64,000 nt of DNA. Source: Kribbella sandramycini. GTDB lineage: Bacteria > Actinomycetota > Actinomycetes > Propionibacteriales > Kribbellaceae. The stretch is taken from assembly GCF_013131805.1 (NCBI RefSeq), contig NZ_JABJRC010000002.1:496001-560000 (forward strand), read 5' to 3'. Positions within the stretch are counted from its first letter, which is position 1. Every line of letters starts with the position of its first letter. Positions 50,728 to 59,995 of this stretch are shown here, one piece after another. The position numbers were made by a program, and so were the translations under genes. The notes under the pieces are model-generated. The model saw only the letters and a program-made list of their open reading frames with translations. It searched no databases and was not told the DNA's origin.

Positions 50728-53700
50728 GTCGGTGACGTCTTGACCGACGGTGATGCGTTCGTGGGTGACGAGGTAGCGGGACACGAACTTCTCGTCGTCC
50801 CACGAGAAGGTTTCGGCGAGGAAGAGCGCATCGAGCGGTGCGATGTCGCGTAGTACGGACCGGGGTAGCTGATCGAATGCGCTCAGGGTGATCGGTGAGT
50901 TGAGCCAGTAGGCCGGCCGCTCGAGGCGCAGGTAGGTGACGAACTCGGGAGCGAAGTACCGGCCCTCGAATCGCAGACCGAACCGTCGCGCCATGTTTCG
51001 GTCGAGATCCTGCCACAGATCGGTCAGTGTCTGTTGCTGCTCAGTCCCGCGACGCAGCAGTGCGGCGTGGCGGAGAACCACGACAGCAAAGGGGCGGTAC
51101 TCGGCTCCCATTCCGCGAATCGCACGGTCGAGTTCTTCGAACCTGTGGAGCAAAGCCGGGTGCGCGGCGGCCACCGGTACGAGCTCAGCCGCATAGATGC
51201 TCAGATGCGCCCAGCCGATCGGCTCGAGCAGTCGTTCGACAGTCTCTTCCGGAAGCTGGACCGCATCTCTCGACAGCAGGCTCAGGACGTGTTCGGCGAT
51301 CAATGCGGGCGGGGTGCCGCCGACCAATCTGAGCTCGACTGCCAGGTGCTCGTAGGCGTCCAGCTCTTCGGGGAGCAGCAGGTCGAGCTGCGGGACGCCG
51401 ATGCGCTGATGGTGCAGGGTGGCGATCAGCTCCAGAACGTTGAGCTGGTTGGCCGTCCAGGCCACGGCGGACGTACGCCGTGCCGGGTGGCCGAGCGAGA
51501 GCGTGGCCATCAGAGCTCGGTCGCCGATCAGGGCGGCCTCGCTGAATTCGGCGGCCTGATTGGCGATCGGCTCGGCGTACACCTGGTCGTCGTGGCTGCC
51601 GAGGGCCTGAATGACCGAGACCCAGGCAGACTGGTCCAGCCCGGCGCGCCACAGCCGTACCTGTCGCTCCCAGACGGCGGGGTCCAGACTGCCGACCAGG
51701 AGGTACCGGGGGACCGGCCGCTCGGCCATGATGACGCGGAGGAGCGTCAGGTTCGCGGTGTACGTCGCTCGGCGGCGTACCGGGTCGTACGCCGTCGGCT
51801 CGAACTCGTCGTCGGGTATGTCCGGACGGGTCCGTTCTGCGTTGAGGAGTTCGGTCAGCGCGTCGAGTACACCGGAGCGGGTGTCGTCGTCCAGCTCTCG
51901 TGACAGCTCGGTGACGAAGTTCAGGATGGGTTGGCGGATGCTGAGCGGTTGGTGGGACAGGACGCGGCGCAGCAGCTGCTCGTCGTGGTTGGTGCTGAGC
52001 AGGTGGATGGTGAGCTCGGCGACCAGGTACTCGCCGAAAGTGGCGTGCAGGAATTCGTAGGCGTCGCGTTGCTCGCGGTCGGCCTTGGCATTGTGGATGA
52101 ACATGAAGGCCCCGAGGACCCGGTGGGCCTGGGTGAGGGCCGCTGCGGTCGGTCCTGGGAGGAGCGCCGCGAGGTCGGTATCGAGTTCGCGGTCGGTGAT
52201 GTGCTGGCGGCCGCGGGCGAACATGCCGAAAGCGACGTACTGCAACCGTCTGCGCTGCGCGCGGACCTCGGCGCCGCGTTCTGCCGGCGTCGTCGATTTC
52301 TGAACCTGCCGGAGCACGAAACGATCGAGCAGACGGTGGTAGAGCTCTGACCGGCTTGCGTCGTCCAGGCGGTCGGCGTCGCGATCTCCGTCGGTCAGGT
52401 AGACCGCCAGCATCAGCAACAGCAGAGGCTGGCGGGCCAGCTCCGCGAGACCAGCGTGGTCGGTCAGTATCTCGGTGGTCACTGGCCGGAAATGCGGTGT
52501 CCGGACATGGGTAAGGTTCCAGATGGCCAGCCAACGGCTGATCCGGGGGACGTCGAAGTCGGACAGCTTCAGCAGCGGCGTACCGGCCGGAATCGTGGCG
52601 TGGTCGGCGACGATTGTCCGCGAAGTCACGATCACCGAGGTCGGTACCTTCAGCGATCGGGCACGCTTCTGGAACTCGACGATCTTCTCCAGGTAGTCGG
52701 ACTGGGTGAGTCCGGTGGCCTGGATCAGCTCGTCGAACCCGTCGAGCAGGATCACCAGCCGGCATCCGTGCGGGCAGCTCGGGGACTGGCCGGCCGGGCA
52801 CTCGTCGCACGGGCCGCATTCGCTGCGCAGATCGCTGAGGTCGGTGCGGGACCGCTGGAGTGTTCGCCGTAGCTCGGCCGTGATCTGTTCGCTGAGGTCT
52901 TGATCGGGGTCCACCCGCCGGAGCGGAACCCGGACGACGGCGAACGATGCGGGCGGCAGACGAGCGGCAAGCACCTCAGTGAGGAGCGACTTACCAGCGC
53001 CCGGATGCCCGAGCAGCAGCAGCGGCAGCTGGGTGCTGGTGTCGTCGGCCAGGTAGGACGCGAGGTAATCGACGAGGGAATGGTGCTCGCGGACGTCGTT
53101 CCACCAGGACTCCTCCGCCGGCCTGGACTGGCTGTCGGCGACCGCCAGCTTGAATGCGGGCTCGACGAAGCCCTGCTCGACCGTCGGCGACGCCAGCTCG
53201 CCGCCGGCCCGAAGCAGCGGTTCCCTGAGGATTTCCTCCGCCGTCAGGGCCAGCTCGGCGCGGATGCTGCCCGCGCGCGGAGGCGAACTGTTCATGACAA
53301 GCTCGAACAGTGCCTCGAACTCTGCGAGCGGACCGGACCGGATGGCCTGCCGGGTGGCCGCGTGCTCATTCAGATTGACCCACTGGGCGAACGACGCATC
53401 GGCGCTGAGCTCGAGCATCCGGCCGCGGTAGATGGTCGCGGCGCAGTTGGCGATGTCGTCGGCGGCGTTCGGGCCACTGGTGGTGACCTCTGCCCAGGCT
53501 TCGAGACCGGAGAAGAACTGCAGGGTGTCGATGCTGAGCCGATCGAAGTACGGCTGGATGCGCTGTTCGAGGTTCTCGATCACGCCGTACTGCGGTGACG
53601 GGAGCGGTACCTCGGTGTCGAGGAGCATCGCGACCACCTCGGCTCGATTCCCTGGAGCCGATGGAAGCCCGACCAGTCGGGCCTTCTCCTTCTCGGTGAC

Positions 53701-54066
53701 CTCGAGGCTCACCAGTGTCGGGCCGAGCATCTCGTGCAGGGCGTCGAAATAGGCCGAGAAGACCGTCAGCGTGTGCGCTGCGGCGATGAGGTCGTGTTTG
53801 TTCTCGGCCGTGTCCTTGCGAGCAGCCCTGGCCGCCCGGTCGGCCAGGGCGCCGAGCAGTCCGATGGCTTCGTTCTTCGGGTCGATCAGGCCCAGCAGCG
53901 CGGAGGCTCCGGCTCCGATCACCGGGAGCGGCGCGCCGGTGGCCGCGGACACTGCGGCTCCGCCGAGGAGCAGTCCGCCGAAGACCTTCTCCAGGACCGC
54001 GAACCTGCGTCGTTCGGGTTCGAACAGTTCCAGCGCGCCGCCGAAGGTGAAAGGTGAGCGAGCCAT
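50686..54066 (-). CDS. NACHT-domain STAND NTPase, large
   Basis: 1126 residues. The first 250 form an all-helical domain with a glycine-rich hydrophobic start (VFGGLLLGGAAVSAATGAPL), like the NACHT-associated N-terminal helical domains common in actinomycetes. The NACHT core has Walker A GHPGAGKS near residue 350 and Walker B RLVILLDGFDEL near 437, with the small-residue/acidic pattern of STAND proteins. An unusual insert just before Walker B holds five cysteines and a histidine (CGPCDECPAGQSPSCPHGC). The last 550 residues are helical repeats, the likely sensor. Bacterial NACHT proteins include several antiphage defences; the effector here is not obvious. It has no partner gene except the decayed protease upstream. 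Confidence 0.85.
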   Translation of the reverse strand: MARSPFTFGGALELFEPERRRFAVLEKVFGGLLLGGAAVSAATGAPLPVIGAGASALLGLIDPKNEAIGLLGALADRAARAARKDTAENKHDLIAAAHTLTVFSAYFDALHEMLGPTLVSLEVTEKEKARLVGLPSAPGNRAEVVAMLLDTEVPLPSPQYGVIENLEQRIQPYFDRLSIDTLQFFSGLEAWAEVTTSGPNAADDIANCAATIYRGRMLELSADASFAQWVNLNEHAATRQAIRSGPLAEFEALFELVMNSSPPRAGSIRAELALTAEEILREPLLRAGGELASPTVEQGFVEPAFKLAVADSQSRPAEESWWNDVREHHSLVDYLASYLADDTSTQLPLLLLGHPGAGKSLLTEVLAARLPPASFAVVRVPLRRVDPDQDLSEQITAELRRTLQRSRTDLSDLRSECGPCDECPAGQSPSCPHGCRLVILLDGFDELIQATGLTQSDYLEKIVEFQKRARSLKVPTSVIVTSRTIVADHATIPAGTPLLKLSDFDVPRISRWLAIWNLTHVRTPHFRPVTTEILTDHAGLAELARQPLLLLMLAVYLTDGDRDADRLDDASRSELYHRLLDRFVLRQVQKSTTPAERGAEVRAQRRRLQYVAFGMFARGRQHITDRELDTDLAALLPGPTAAALTQAHRVLGAFMFIHNAKADREQRDAYEFLHATFGEYLVAELTIHLLSTNHDEQLLRRVLSHQPLSIRQPILNFVTELSRELDDDTRSGVLDALTELLNAERTRPDIPDDEFEPTAYDPVRRRATYTANLTLLRVIMAERPVPRYLLVGSLDPAVWERQVRLWRAGLDQSAWVSVIQALGSHDDQVYAEPIANQAAEFSEAALIGDRALMATLSLGHPARRTSAVAWTANQLNVLELIATLHHQRIGVPQLDLLLPEELDAYEHLAVELRLVGGTPPALIAEHVLSLLSRDAVQLPEETVERLLEPIGWAHLSIYAAELVPVAAAHPALLHRFEELDRAIRGMGAEYRPFAVVVLRHAALLRRGTEQQQTLTDLWQDLDRNMARRFGLRFEGRYFAPEFVTYLRLERPAYWLNSPITLSAFDQLPRSVLRDIAPLDALFLAETFSWDDEKFVSRYLVTHERITVGQDVTDLLPVLRHYAGTSR

Positions 54067-54137
54067 CCGAGCAAGTTAGCGCTTGCGAGGACCACCAGCA
54101 ATACGCACAGTCACCGGCGTTCGGGTGGCCGCGAGGT

Positions 54138-54424
54138 CTACTGCGGGAAGCAGAAGGCTTGGGCGCCTACGGACCAGCACCGGATCTGTCGGGTGGCGGT
54201 GTTGGAGTTGCCGGCGCGGTCCGTGATTTTGAGTTCGGCGGTGTAGGTCTTCTGGGTGTTGGCCCAGTTGCCCATGGGGCCGCCGCTGTCGCCTTGGCAG
54301 ATGCCGTCGTGGCCGTCGGCGTGGCAGGCGCAGATCAGGTAGGCGTCGTTGAAGGAGCCGCAGGTGGTGCGGCCGTCGACGAGTACGCGACGAGTGCGGT
54401 CGCCACGGCGAGCAGATTGCGCGT
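54138..54424 (-). pseudogene. Decayed secreted trypsin-like protease with the S8-protease tail
   Basis: Read on the minus strand, GAGGAG is followed by an ACG (where an ATG would be expected) and RNLLAVATALVA, resembling the signal peptide MRTRNLFGVLVTAFVV of the S8 gene at 54607. A change of frame leads to TTCGSFNDAYLICACHADGH then ICQGDSGGPM, the last third of a trypsin-fold protease with its nucleophile motif. This is joined to TQKTYTAELKITDRAGNSNT and RCWSVGAQAFCFPQ, nearly identical to the C-terminus of the S8 protein, and a stop at 54138. The catalytic His and Asp regions are missing, so it is a deletion-made mosaic and not functional as a protease. Confidence 0.75.
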
Positions 54425-54479
54425 GGGCTCTCCTCGAAGTGGGGCGGTGCTCGCAGCATCCCCAGCCGCGCCTGACGGG

Positions 54480-54540
54480 ACAATCCGTAGCCCTACGGAT
54501 CTCATGGGCGTTGCGGGCTACCTAGTGTTTTACGGATTGT
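54480..54540. promoter_or_regulatory. Triple inverted-repeat operator upstream of the S8 protease gene
   Basis: Three copies of a TACGGAT unit occur in alternating orientation. ATCCGTAG-CC-CTACGGAT is a perfect palindrome at 54483-54500. ACAATCCGTA (54480-54489) is also the exact reverse complement of TACGGATTGT (54531-54540). They lie 66-127 bases before the S8 gene start and beyond the 5' end of the decayed divergent gene, so they may have controlled both. Confidence 0.6.
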
Positions 54541-54606
54541 TCTGGGATTGGCGGGCGCGGAGAGTGGGCGGAGGCCGCGCCGCTCCGCCGGCCCAGAGGA
54601 GGAACC

Positions 54607-56421
54607 ATGCGGACAAGGAATCTGTTTGGTGTGCTGGTGACGGCGTTTGTGGTGGGGGTCGCCGGGAATGCGTATGCGGTGCCGAGCGGGACGGTGCTGA
54701 ATGCGGGTGCGCCGGATACGGTCCCCGGGTTGTACATCGTCGGCCTGCACGGCGGCGTCGCGGTGGCTGCGACGACGGTGGACGCCGAGGCCGGCACGCT
54801 GACTGACCGGTACGGCGGCACGATCCGCAACGTGTATTCGGCCGCGTTGCGTGGGTTTGCGGTGCGGATGTCGGAGGGCCAGGCCCGCCGGCTCGCGGCC
54901 GATCCGTCGGTCGAGTTCGTGCAGCAGTCGTTGTGGGTACGCCGGGCCGACGTCAAGGTGAACATGTTCGGCGCCCAGGTGGCCCGGGCCGCGACGTCGA
55001 TCGCGGCCGCGGGAGAGCAGCCGAACCCGCCGTCGTGGGGCCTGGACCGGATCGACGGCGTCAAGGACAACGTCTACAAGTATCCGAACACCGGCACCGG
55101 CGTCACCGTCTACAACACCGACTCCGAGCTGAACACCGACCACGCGTCGTTCGAGGGCCGGGCGCAGTCCGGGTACGACTTCGTCGACGAGGACAGCAAC
55201 GTCAACGAGTGCAAGAACCAGTTCGACCAGGGCCACGGCACGCACACCGGCGGCACGTCGAGCAGTGAGACCTACGGCGTCGCCAAGGACGTGACGATCG
55301 TCGGCGTCAAGGTGCTCGGGTGTGACGGCAACGCGCCGGACGCCGATTCGATCCAGGGTGTCGACTGGGTGACGCAGAACGCGCGCAAACCCGCGGTGGC
55401 GAACGCGAGCTGGACGTCGGGCGGTGCGAACGCCGATCCCGAGGGCATCAACCGCGCGGTCAAGAACTCGATCGCGTCCGGCATCGTCTGGGCGGTCGCG
55501 GCGGGTAACGACAACGGCGGCAACGCCTGTACGCCGAGCCCGGCGAAGGTGCCCGAGGCGATCACGGTGGCCTCGACGGACTCCAACGACAGCCGGTCGA
55601 GTTTCTCCAACATCGGCTCGTGTGTGGACATCTTCGCGCCCGGCGGCAACATCACGTCGGCCAGCAACTCGAACAACACCGGCAGCAAGGGCATGTCGGG
55701 TACGTCGATGGCCGCGCCGCATGTCGCCGGCGCCGCCGCGCTGTACCTGTCGGCGAACCCGAACGCGACGCCGCAGCAGGTGCGGGACGCGCTGGTGAGC
55801 CAGGCACAGGAGGGCAAGGTGCAGAACCCGGGTGCGGGTTCGCCGAACAAGCTGCTGGATGTCAGCAAGATCGGTGGCGGCACCGGCGGCCCTGCGGCGT
55901 CGTTCACCGCGAACTGCTCGGCGGCGTCGCTGTCGTGCAGCTTCGATGGCTCCGGGTCGACCGGCACGATCGCGTCGTACGCCTGGGACTTCGGTGACAG
56001 CCAGACCGGCACTAGGGCCACGCCGTCCCACACCTACGCCCAGGCCGGCACCTACACGGTGAAACTGACCGTGACCGACGACGCGGGTAAGACGGGCAGC
56101 ACGACGAAGCAGGTACAGGCTGGTGCGCCGCCTGCGGGCCAGCCGCCGAAGGCCTCCTTCACGGTGCAGTGTCAGTGGTCGGCGTGCAGTTTCAACGGCA
56201 GTGGCTCGACAGACCCGGACGGCGACATTGCCTCCTATGCCTGGACGTTCGGTGACGGCAAAACCGGTAGTGGCGTGACCGCGACCAACAGCTACGCGAA
56301 CACGCAGAAGACCTACACGGCCGAGCTGAAGGTCACCGACCGGGCAGGTGCCAGCAACACCGTCAGCAAGCAGATCCAGTGCTGGAGTGTGGGCGCGCAG
56401 GCGTTCTGCTTCAGTCAGTGA
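54607..56421 (+). CDS. Secreted S8-family (subtilisin-like) protease with two PKD domains
   Basis: 604 residues; GAGGAGG-type site about seven bases before the ATG. Signal peptide at 1-24 (cleavage after NAYA). An inhibitor I9 propeptide follows (PGLYIVGLHGG to VEFVQQSLW). The catalytic triad is Asp 172, His 210 (GHGTHTGG) and Ser 367 (GMSGTSMAAPHVAGA). The Asp motif reads D-S-E where most family members have D-T/S-G. Two PKD domains (PAASFTANCSAAS...YAWDFGDSQT; KASFTVQCQWSAC...YAWTFGDGKT) complete it, ending in a Cys-rich tail WSVGAQAFCFSQ. It is an exported, self-processing endopeptidase that may bind surface polymers through PKD. The 3' end overlaps the LuxR gene by 11 bases. Confidence 0.92.
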   Translation: MRTRNLFGVLVTAFVVGVAGNAYAVPSGTVLNAGAPDTVPGLYIVGLHGGVAVAATTVDAEAGTLTDRYGGTIRNVYSAALRGFAVRMSEGQARRLAADPSVEFVQQSLWVRRADVKVNMFGAQVARAATSIAAAGEQPNPPSWGLDRIDGVKDNVYKYPNTGTGVTVYNTDSELNTDHASFEGRAQSGYDFVDEDSNVNECKNQFDQGHGTHTGGTSSSETYGVAKDVTIVGVKVLGCDGNAPDADSIQGVDWVTQNARKPAVANASWTSGGANADPEGINRAVKNSIASGIVWAVAAGNDNGGNACTPSPAKVPEAITVASTDSNDSRSSFSNIGSCVDIFAPGGNITSASNSNNTGSKGMSGTSMAAPHVAGAAALYLSANPNATPQQVRDALVSQAQEGKVQNPGAGSPNKLLDVSKIGGGTGGPAASFTANCSAASLSCSFDGSGSTGTIASYAWDFGDSQTGTRATPSHTYAQAGTYTVKLTVTDDAGKTGSTTKQVQAGAPPAGQPPKASFTVQCQWSACSFNGSGSTDPDGDIASYAWTFGDGKTGSGVTATNSYANTQKTYTAELKVTDRAGASNTVSKQIQCWSVGAQAFCFSQ

Positions 56422-59155
56422 GCTGACCGCGGGATTCGACGCCCAGCTTGCGGAGTACCTTCGCCACGTGCTGTTCCACCGTCCGCGGGGACAGGAACAG
56501 CACGTCGGCGATCTCCCGGTTCGTCAGGCCCTGCGCGACCAGCCGGGCGACGTCCTGCTCGCGTGGCGACAGTTCGGAGCCGTAGCCCCGGCGGCCGCGG
56601 CGCGACGGCGACGGCGTACCGCGGCTGCGCAGGTCGTGGCGGCAGCGCGCTGCGTCCCGGGTCGCACCCAGTACGTCGTACCAATCAGCAAGCGCGGCCA
56701 GATCGGCGCCGCAGTGCTCGGACGACTGCGCGGCCAGGTAGGTGGCGCCGAGCGCCCGGAACTCGGCCTCGGCGCTCAGATGGTCGCCGCGACAGGAGGC
56801 GAGCGCGGCCTGGGCCAGGGGAGCGTCGCGGCCGGCGATCCCGGCCGCGAACTCTTCAACCAGTCGCGAAGCGTCGGCGGGTGGCAGTACGGCGACCGCG
56901 ACCGGGGCGAGATCAGCGGCCCAGACCCACACCCCTTTGTGCCGGACCAGTTGCAGCCCCGACTGGACGGCGGCCGTGGCCTGGCCAAGGTCGTCCTGGG
57001 CGAGCCACATCCGAGCCAGCCCGGCGAAGCCGCCGATCGCGATCGGCGTGATCGCATCGGCCGGGTTGTCGACCCCGGTCCGGCTCAGGTGCTCGGACGC
57101 GGCGGGCCATTCGCCGCGGGTCAGCGCGAGCAGCCCGAGCACCAGCGACAGCTCACTTGCCACCGGCAACAGATCGCGGTACTCGCCGAGCAACCGGGTG
57201 GCCCGCTCGGCGAGCCCGGCCCAGCGGCCGGTGTACCAGTCCAGGCGGACTTCGGTCGAGCGCGCGGTGCTCACGACGAACGGGCTGCCGGCCTCGGCAG
57301 CGAGCCGGACGCCGCTGGTCAGGAACTCGCGAGCCTTCCCGAACTGGCCGATCGTCGTACACGAGTCGGCCAGGTTGCATCTGGTCCGCGCGAGCTGACG
57401 CCGCTCAGCCACGGTGTGCACCGTCGTCGGCAGTGCCGACAGGTCGGTCAGCACCTGCGGATCTCCGATCGACAGCCGCGATCCGAGCACGTTCGCGAGC
57501 AGCGACGTCCGCAGCTCCAGGTCGTCGCAGTCGGCCAGGTAGGCGTCGACGCGGTCCAGCCACGGCCGCTGTTCGGCCAGGGGCACGTCGCCGACGAACG
57601 TCGTGCCGAGGACGGCGGCGCCCCGGGCCGCAAGATCGGGCCTCTCGGTCAGTTCGTCGACGGCCTGGCTGATCACCATCCGCGCCTCGGCGATCCGGCC
57701 GCTCTGGCGGACCATCAACCGGCCCAGCAGCAGCCGGACCTCACCACGTGCTGCCGTCGACAGCCGCTGGTCGCTCAAGACCCGGTCCAGGGTGGCCACC
57801 GGGTCATGCTGATCGAGACCGGCGTACGCGACCGAGCCGAGTTTCGTGGCCAGCCGGTCGACCTGTTCGGTCGGCAGGTCAGGCTCGGCGAGTAGCTGCT
57901 GCAGCAGACCAGTCGCGACGGCCGGGTCGCCCACGTCGGTGGCCAGGTCGGCGGCCTCCTCGCCGTACTGCAACCAGTCGGCGCGACGATCGGCGCGCCG
58001 ACTGTGTTCGGCGAGCTGGACCAGAGGCGCCGGGACGACGTCGCGCAGCGCGGCGATCGCGTTCAGGTGCAGTTGACGCCGGGCCGGGCCTTCGAGCGAG
58101 TCGTACACGGCCTGCCGGGCGAGCAGATGCCGAAAGCCGTACTGGTTCGGCCGGACTTCGTGCAGCACCCCGGCCCGCGCGAGCTGGACCAGCGCGAGCT
58201 CGGCATGCTCCGGGTCGATCGCCGCGACCAGGGTGAGCTGTTCGACGCCAGCCGGTACGCCGAGGACTGCGGCGGCGTGCACGATCCGGTGCGCCAGCTC
58301 GGGCAGCCCGGACAGCCGGTCGGCGAACGCATCCCGCAGGAGCACCGGTACTTCGACCACCTCGGGCAGCCGGGCCGGAAACGTCCGTACTGATCGCAGG
58401 AGCTCTTCGACCACGAACGGGATCCCGGCGGTCCGTTCGCGGAGCTGGTTGGCGAACTCCGCACTCACCGGCTCCTGATCGAGGATCGCCGTCGCCAGCG
58501 TCCGGACGGCGTCGGCGTCCAACGGCCCGAGCTGGAGCAGCACCCCGGCGACGTGGTCCGGCGGCCGGTAGGCCGAACCGAGCGGCAGATGCCCGGCGAG
58601 GTCTTCGCGGCGGTAGGTGATCACGACCGACAGGTTCGGCGGGGGATCCGTCATCAGAAAGCGCAGCAGCTGCCGAGTGCCGTCGTCGGCCCACTGCAGG
58701 TCCTCGACGACCAGAACGGCCGGACCGATCGCGGCCAGCACCTCCCTAGCCGCACGCAGCGTGCGGTGCCGCTCGGCATGTGGGTCGCCGATCGGTGCTG
58801 GTTGCTCCGGCAGCTGGGTCAGCTCGGGCAGCAGCGGGCGCAGCGCGCCGGCGACCGGGCTGACTGTCTGCAGCCGCGTGCCGACCAGACCGCGCAGCGC
58901 CTCGATCACCGCCCCGTACGGGAACGGCTCGCGCAGCGGCTGGCAGTGCCCGACCAGAATCTTCAGCCGGGCCAGCTCGGGGTGGGCCAGCAGCTCGTCG
59001 ACCAGACGGGTCTTACCGATCCCGGCCTCGCCCTCGATCATCACTACCGTCGAACGGCGCGGTACGGTCGAGACCAGGACCTGCAGCTCCTCGGACCGGC
59101 CGACGAGCACGGGTGAGCCATTGCGCAGCAGTCTGCGGTGGCTGAACACGGTCAT
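56411..59155 (-). CDS. LuxR-family ATP-dependent regulator (LAL type)
   Basis: 914 residues from ATG 59155, with GGGAG four bases upstream; a start nine codons earlier is less likely. The AAA module at the N-terminus has Walker A EGEAGIGKTRLV near residue 50 and Walker B VLVVEDLQWADDG near 150. The middle 600 residues are helical TPR-like repeats. The C-terminal 65 residues are a LuxR helix-turn-helix (LSPREQDVARLVAQGLTNRE, then VEQHVAKVLRKLGV). Large ATP-binding LuxR regulators control uptake, antibiotic and developmental genes in actinomycetes. The inducer is unknown. It converges on the S8 protease gene. Confidence 0.93.
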   Translation of the reverse strand: MTVFSHRRLLRNGSPVLVGRSEELQVLVSTVPRRSTVVMIEGEAGIGKTRLVDELLAHPELARLKILVGHCQPLREPFPYGAVIEALRGLVGTRLQTVSPVAGALRPLLPELTQLPEQPAPIGDPHAERHRTLRAAREVLAAIGPAVLVVEDLQWADDGTRQLLRFLMTDPPPNLSVVITYRREDLAGHLPLGSAYRPPDHVAGVLLQLGPLDADAVRTLATAILDQEPVSAEFANQLRERTAGIPFVVEELLRSVRTFPARLPEVVEVPVLLRDAFADRLSGLPELAHRIVHAAAVLGVPAGVEQLTLVAAIDPEHAELALVQLARAGVLHEVRPNQYGFRHLLARQAVYDSLEGPARRQLHLNAIAALRDVVPAPLVQLAEHSRRADRRADWLQYGEEAADLATDVGDPAVATGLLQQLLAEPDLPTEQVDRLATKLGSVAYAGLDQHDPVATLDRVLSDQRLSTAARGEVRLLLGRLMVRQSGRIAEARMVISQAVDELTERPDLAARGAAVLGTTFVGDVPLAEQRPWLDRVDAYLADCDDLELRTSLLANVLGSRLSIGDPQVLTDLSALPTTVHTVAERRQLARTRCNLADSCTTIGQFGKAREFLTSGVRLAAEAGSPFVVSTARSTEVRLDWYTGRWAGLAERATRLLGEYRDLLPVASELSLVLGLLALTRGEWPAASEHLSRTGVDNPADAITPIAIGGFAGLARMWLAQDDLGQATAAVQSGLQLVRHKGVWVWAADLAPVAVAVLPPADASRLVEEFAAGIAGRDAPLAQAALASCRGDHLSAEAEFRALGATYLAAQSSEHCGADLAALADWYDVLGATRDAARCRHDLRSRGTPSPSRRGRRGYGSELSPREQDVARLVAQGLTNREIADVLFLSPRTVEQHVAKVLRKLGVESRGQLTD

Positions 59156-59218
59156 GACGCTCCCAGGGCGGCGGGTTGTCACGGAGACTAGTTCGGCACC
59201 GAACGTAGTGGAAGAACT

Positions 59219-59995
59219 TCAGCCGGTGATCTTGCGGCTCGGGGTGGCCGCGAGCAGGAGGTCGGCGATCAGCGCGTGCCCGGCCGCGTTCGGGTGGTCG
59301 CCGTCGGAGGCGAGCAGGTCGGTGATCTCGGGCGCGGTCTCGAACGGGGTGTAGAGGTCGACGTAGGTGGCGTGGGCCGCGTGGGCGGCGTTGGCGATGA
59401 GGTTGTTGGCCGCCCGGGTGAGGGCGAGGGTCGCGGCCGGGCCGCCGTCGGGGTAGGCGGCGTCCGCGACGTCGCCGTCCTTGAAGACGTTCCAATAGCC
59501 GGTGACCAGAATCTCGGGGGTCCGGTCGCGGTCGAGGACGTCGATCCGGTCGAAGATCCGGCGCAGGTTGTCGGTCAGGTCGGTGAGCTCCCCGGTGACG
59601 CATTCCGTCGTACAGCGCCCGCCGGTGACGTCGTCCTCGTGCCCGGCGAAGTCGTTCGCGCCGATCGTGAGCAGGACGTAGTCCGCGTCCGCGGTCGCCT
59701 TCGCCATCCGGGACGTGGAACGGTCGAGTTCCTCGAGCAGCCCCTCGGAGTCCAGGCCGCCGATCCCGAAGTTGTACGCCGTGACGCCGGTGCCGGTCCG
59801 GTTGGCGAGCAGCTCGCTGTACTCGGCCGGGAAGCCCGTGCAGTAGCAGTGGTAGCCGGAGGTGACCGAGTCGCCGAGCGCGACCACGCTGAGGTGGCCG
59901 GGCGGGGTCTTGAGCGGCGGTGCTTTCGTGTCGGTCGCGATGGTCAGGGCGACCAGTGCGACGGCGACCGCCAGATGGAGGAGTCTTCGCGTCAC
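59219..59995 (-). CDS. Exported SGNH/GDSL hydrolase
   Basis: 258 residues. A signal peptide or anchor (LLHLAVAVALVALTIA) is followed by the four SGNH blocks: GDSVTSG (Ser), GIGGLDSEG (Gly), TIGANDF (Asn) and DGDHPN (Asp and His). Several cysteines (HCYCTGF, GRCTTECV) suggest disulfides in an exported enzyme. Members are esterases or lipases, including those acting on cell-wall or plant polymers. It overlaps the stop codon of the alpha/beta hydrolase gene as ATGA, so both are made together, presumably to act on related esters outside the cell. Confidence 0.9.
   Translation of the reverse strand: MTRRLLHLAVAVALVALTIATDTKAPPLKTPPGHLSVVALGDSVTSGYHCYCTGFPAEYSELLANRTGTGVTAYNFGIGGLDSEGLLEELDRSTSRMAKATADADYVLLTIGANDFAGHEDDVTGGRCTTECVTGELTDLTDNLRRIFDRIDVLDRDRTPEILVTGYWNVFKDGDVADAAYPDGGPAATLALTRAANNLIANAAHAAHATYVDLYTPFETAPEITDLLASDGDHPNAAGHALIADLLLAATPSRKITG

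Noticed and set aside
54502..56031. 509-codon minus-strand frame opposite the S8 protease
   Set aside because: Low-complexity valine/arginine/glycine translation, antisense to the catalytic domain with its clear triad.
59191..59204. Palindrome GTTCGG-CA-CCGAAC between the LuxR and SGNH genes
   Set aside because: Only six-base arms; could be chance, a weak terminator or an operator. Not strong enough to list as a feature.
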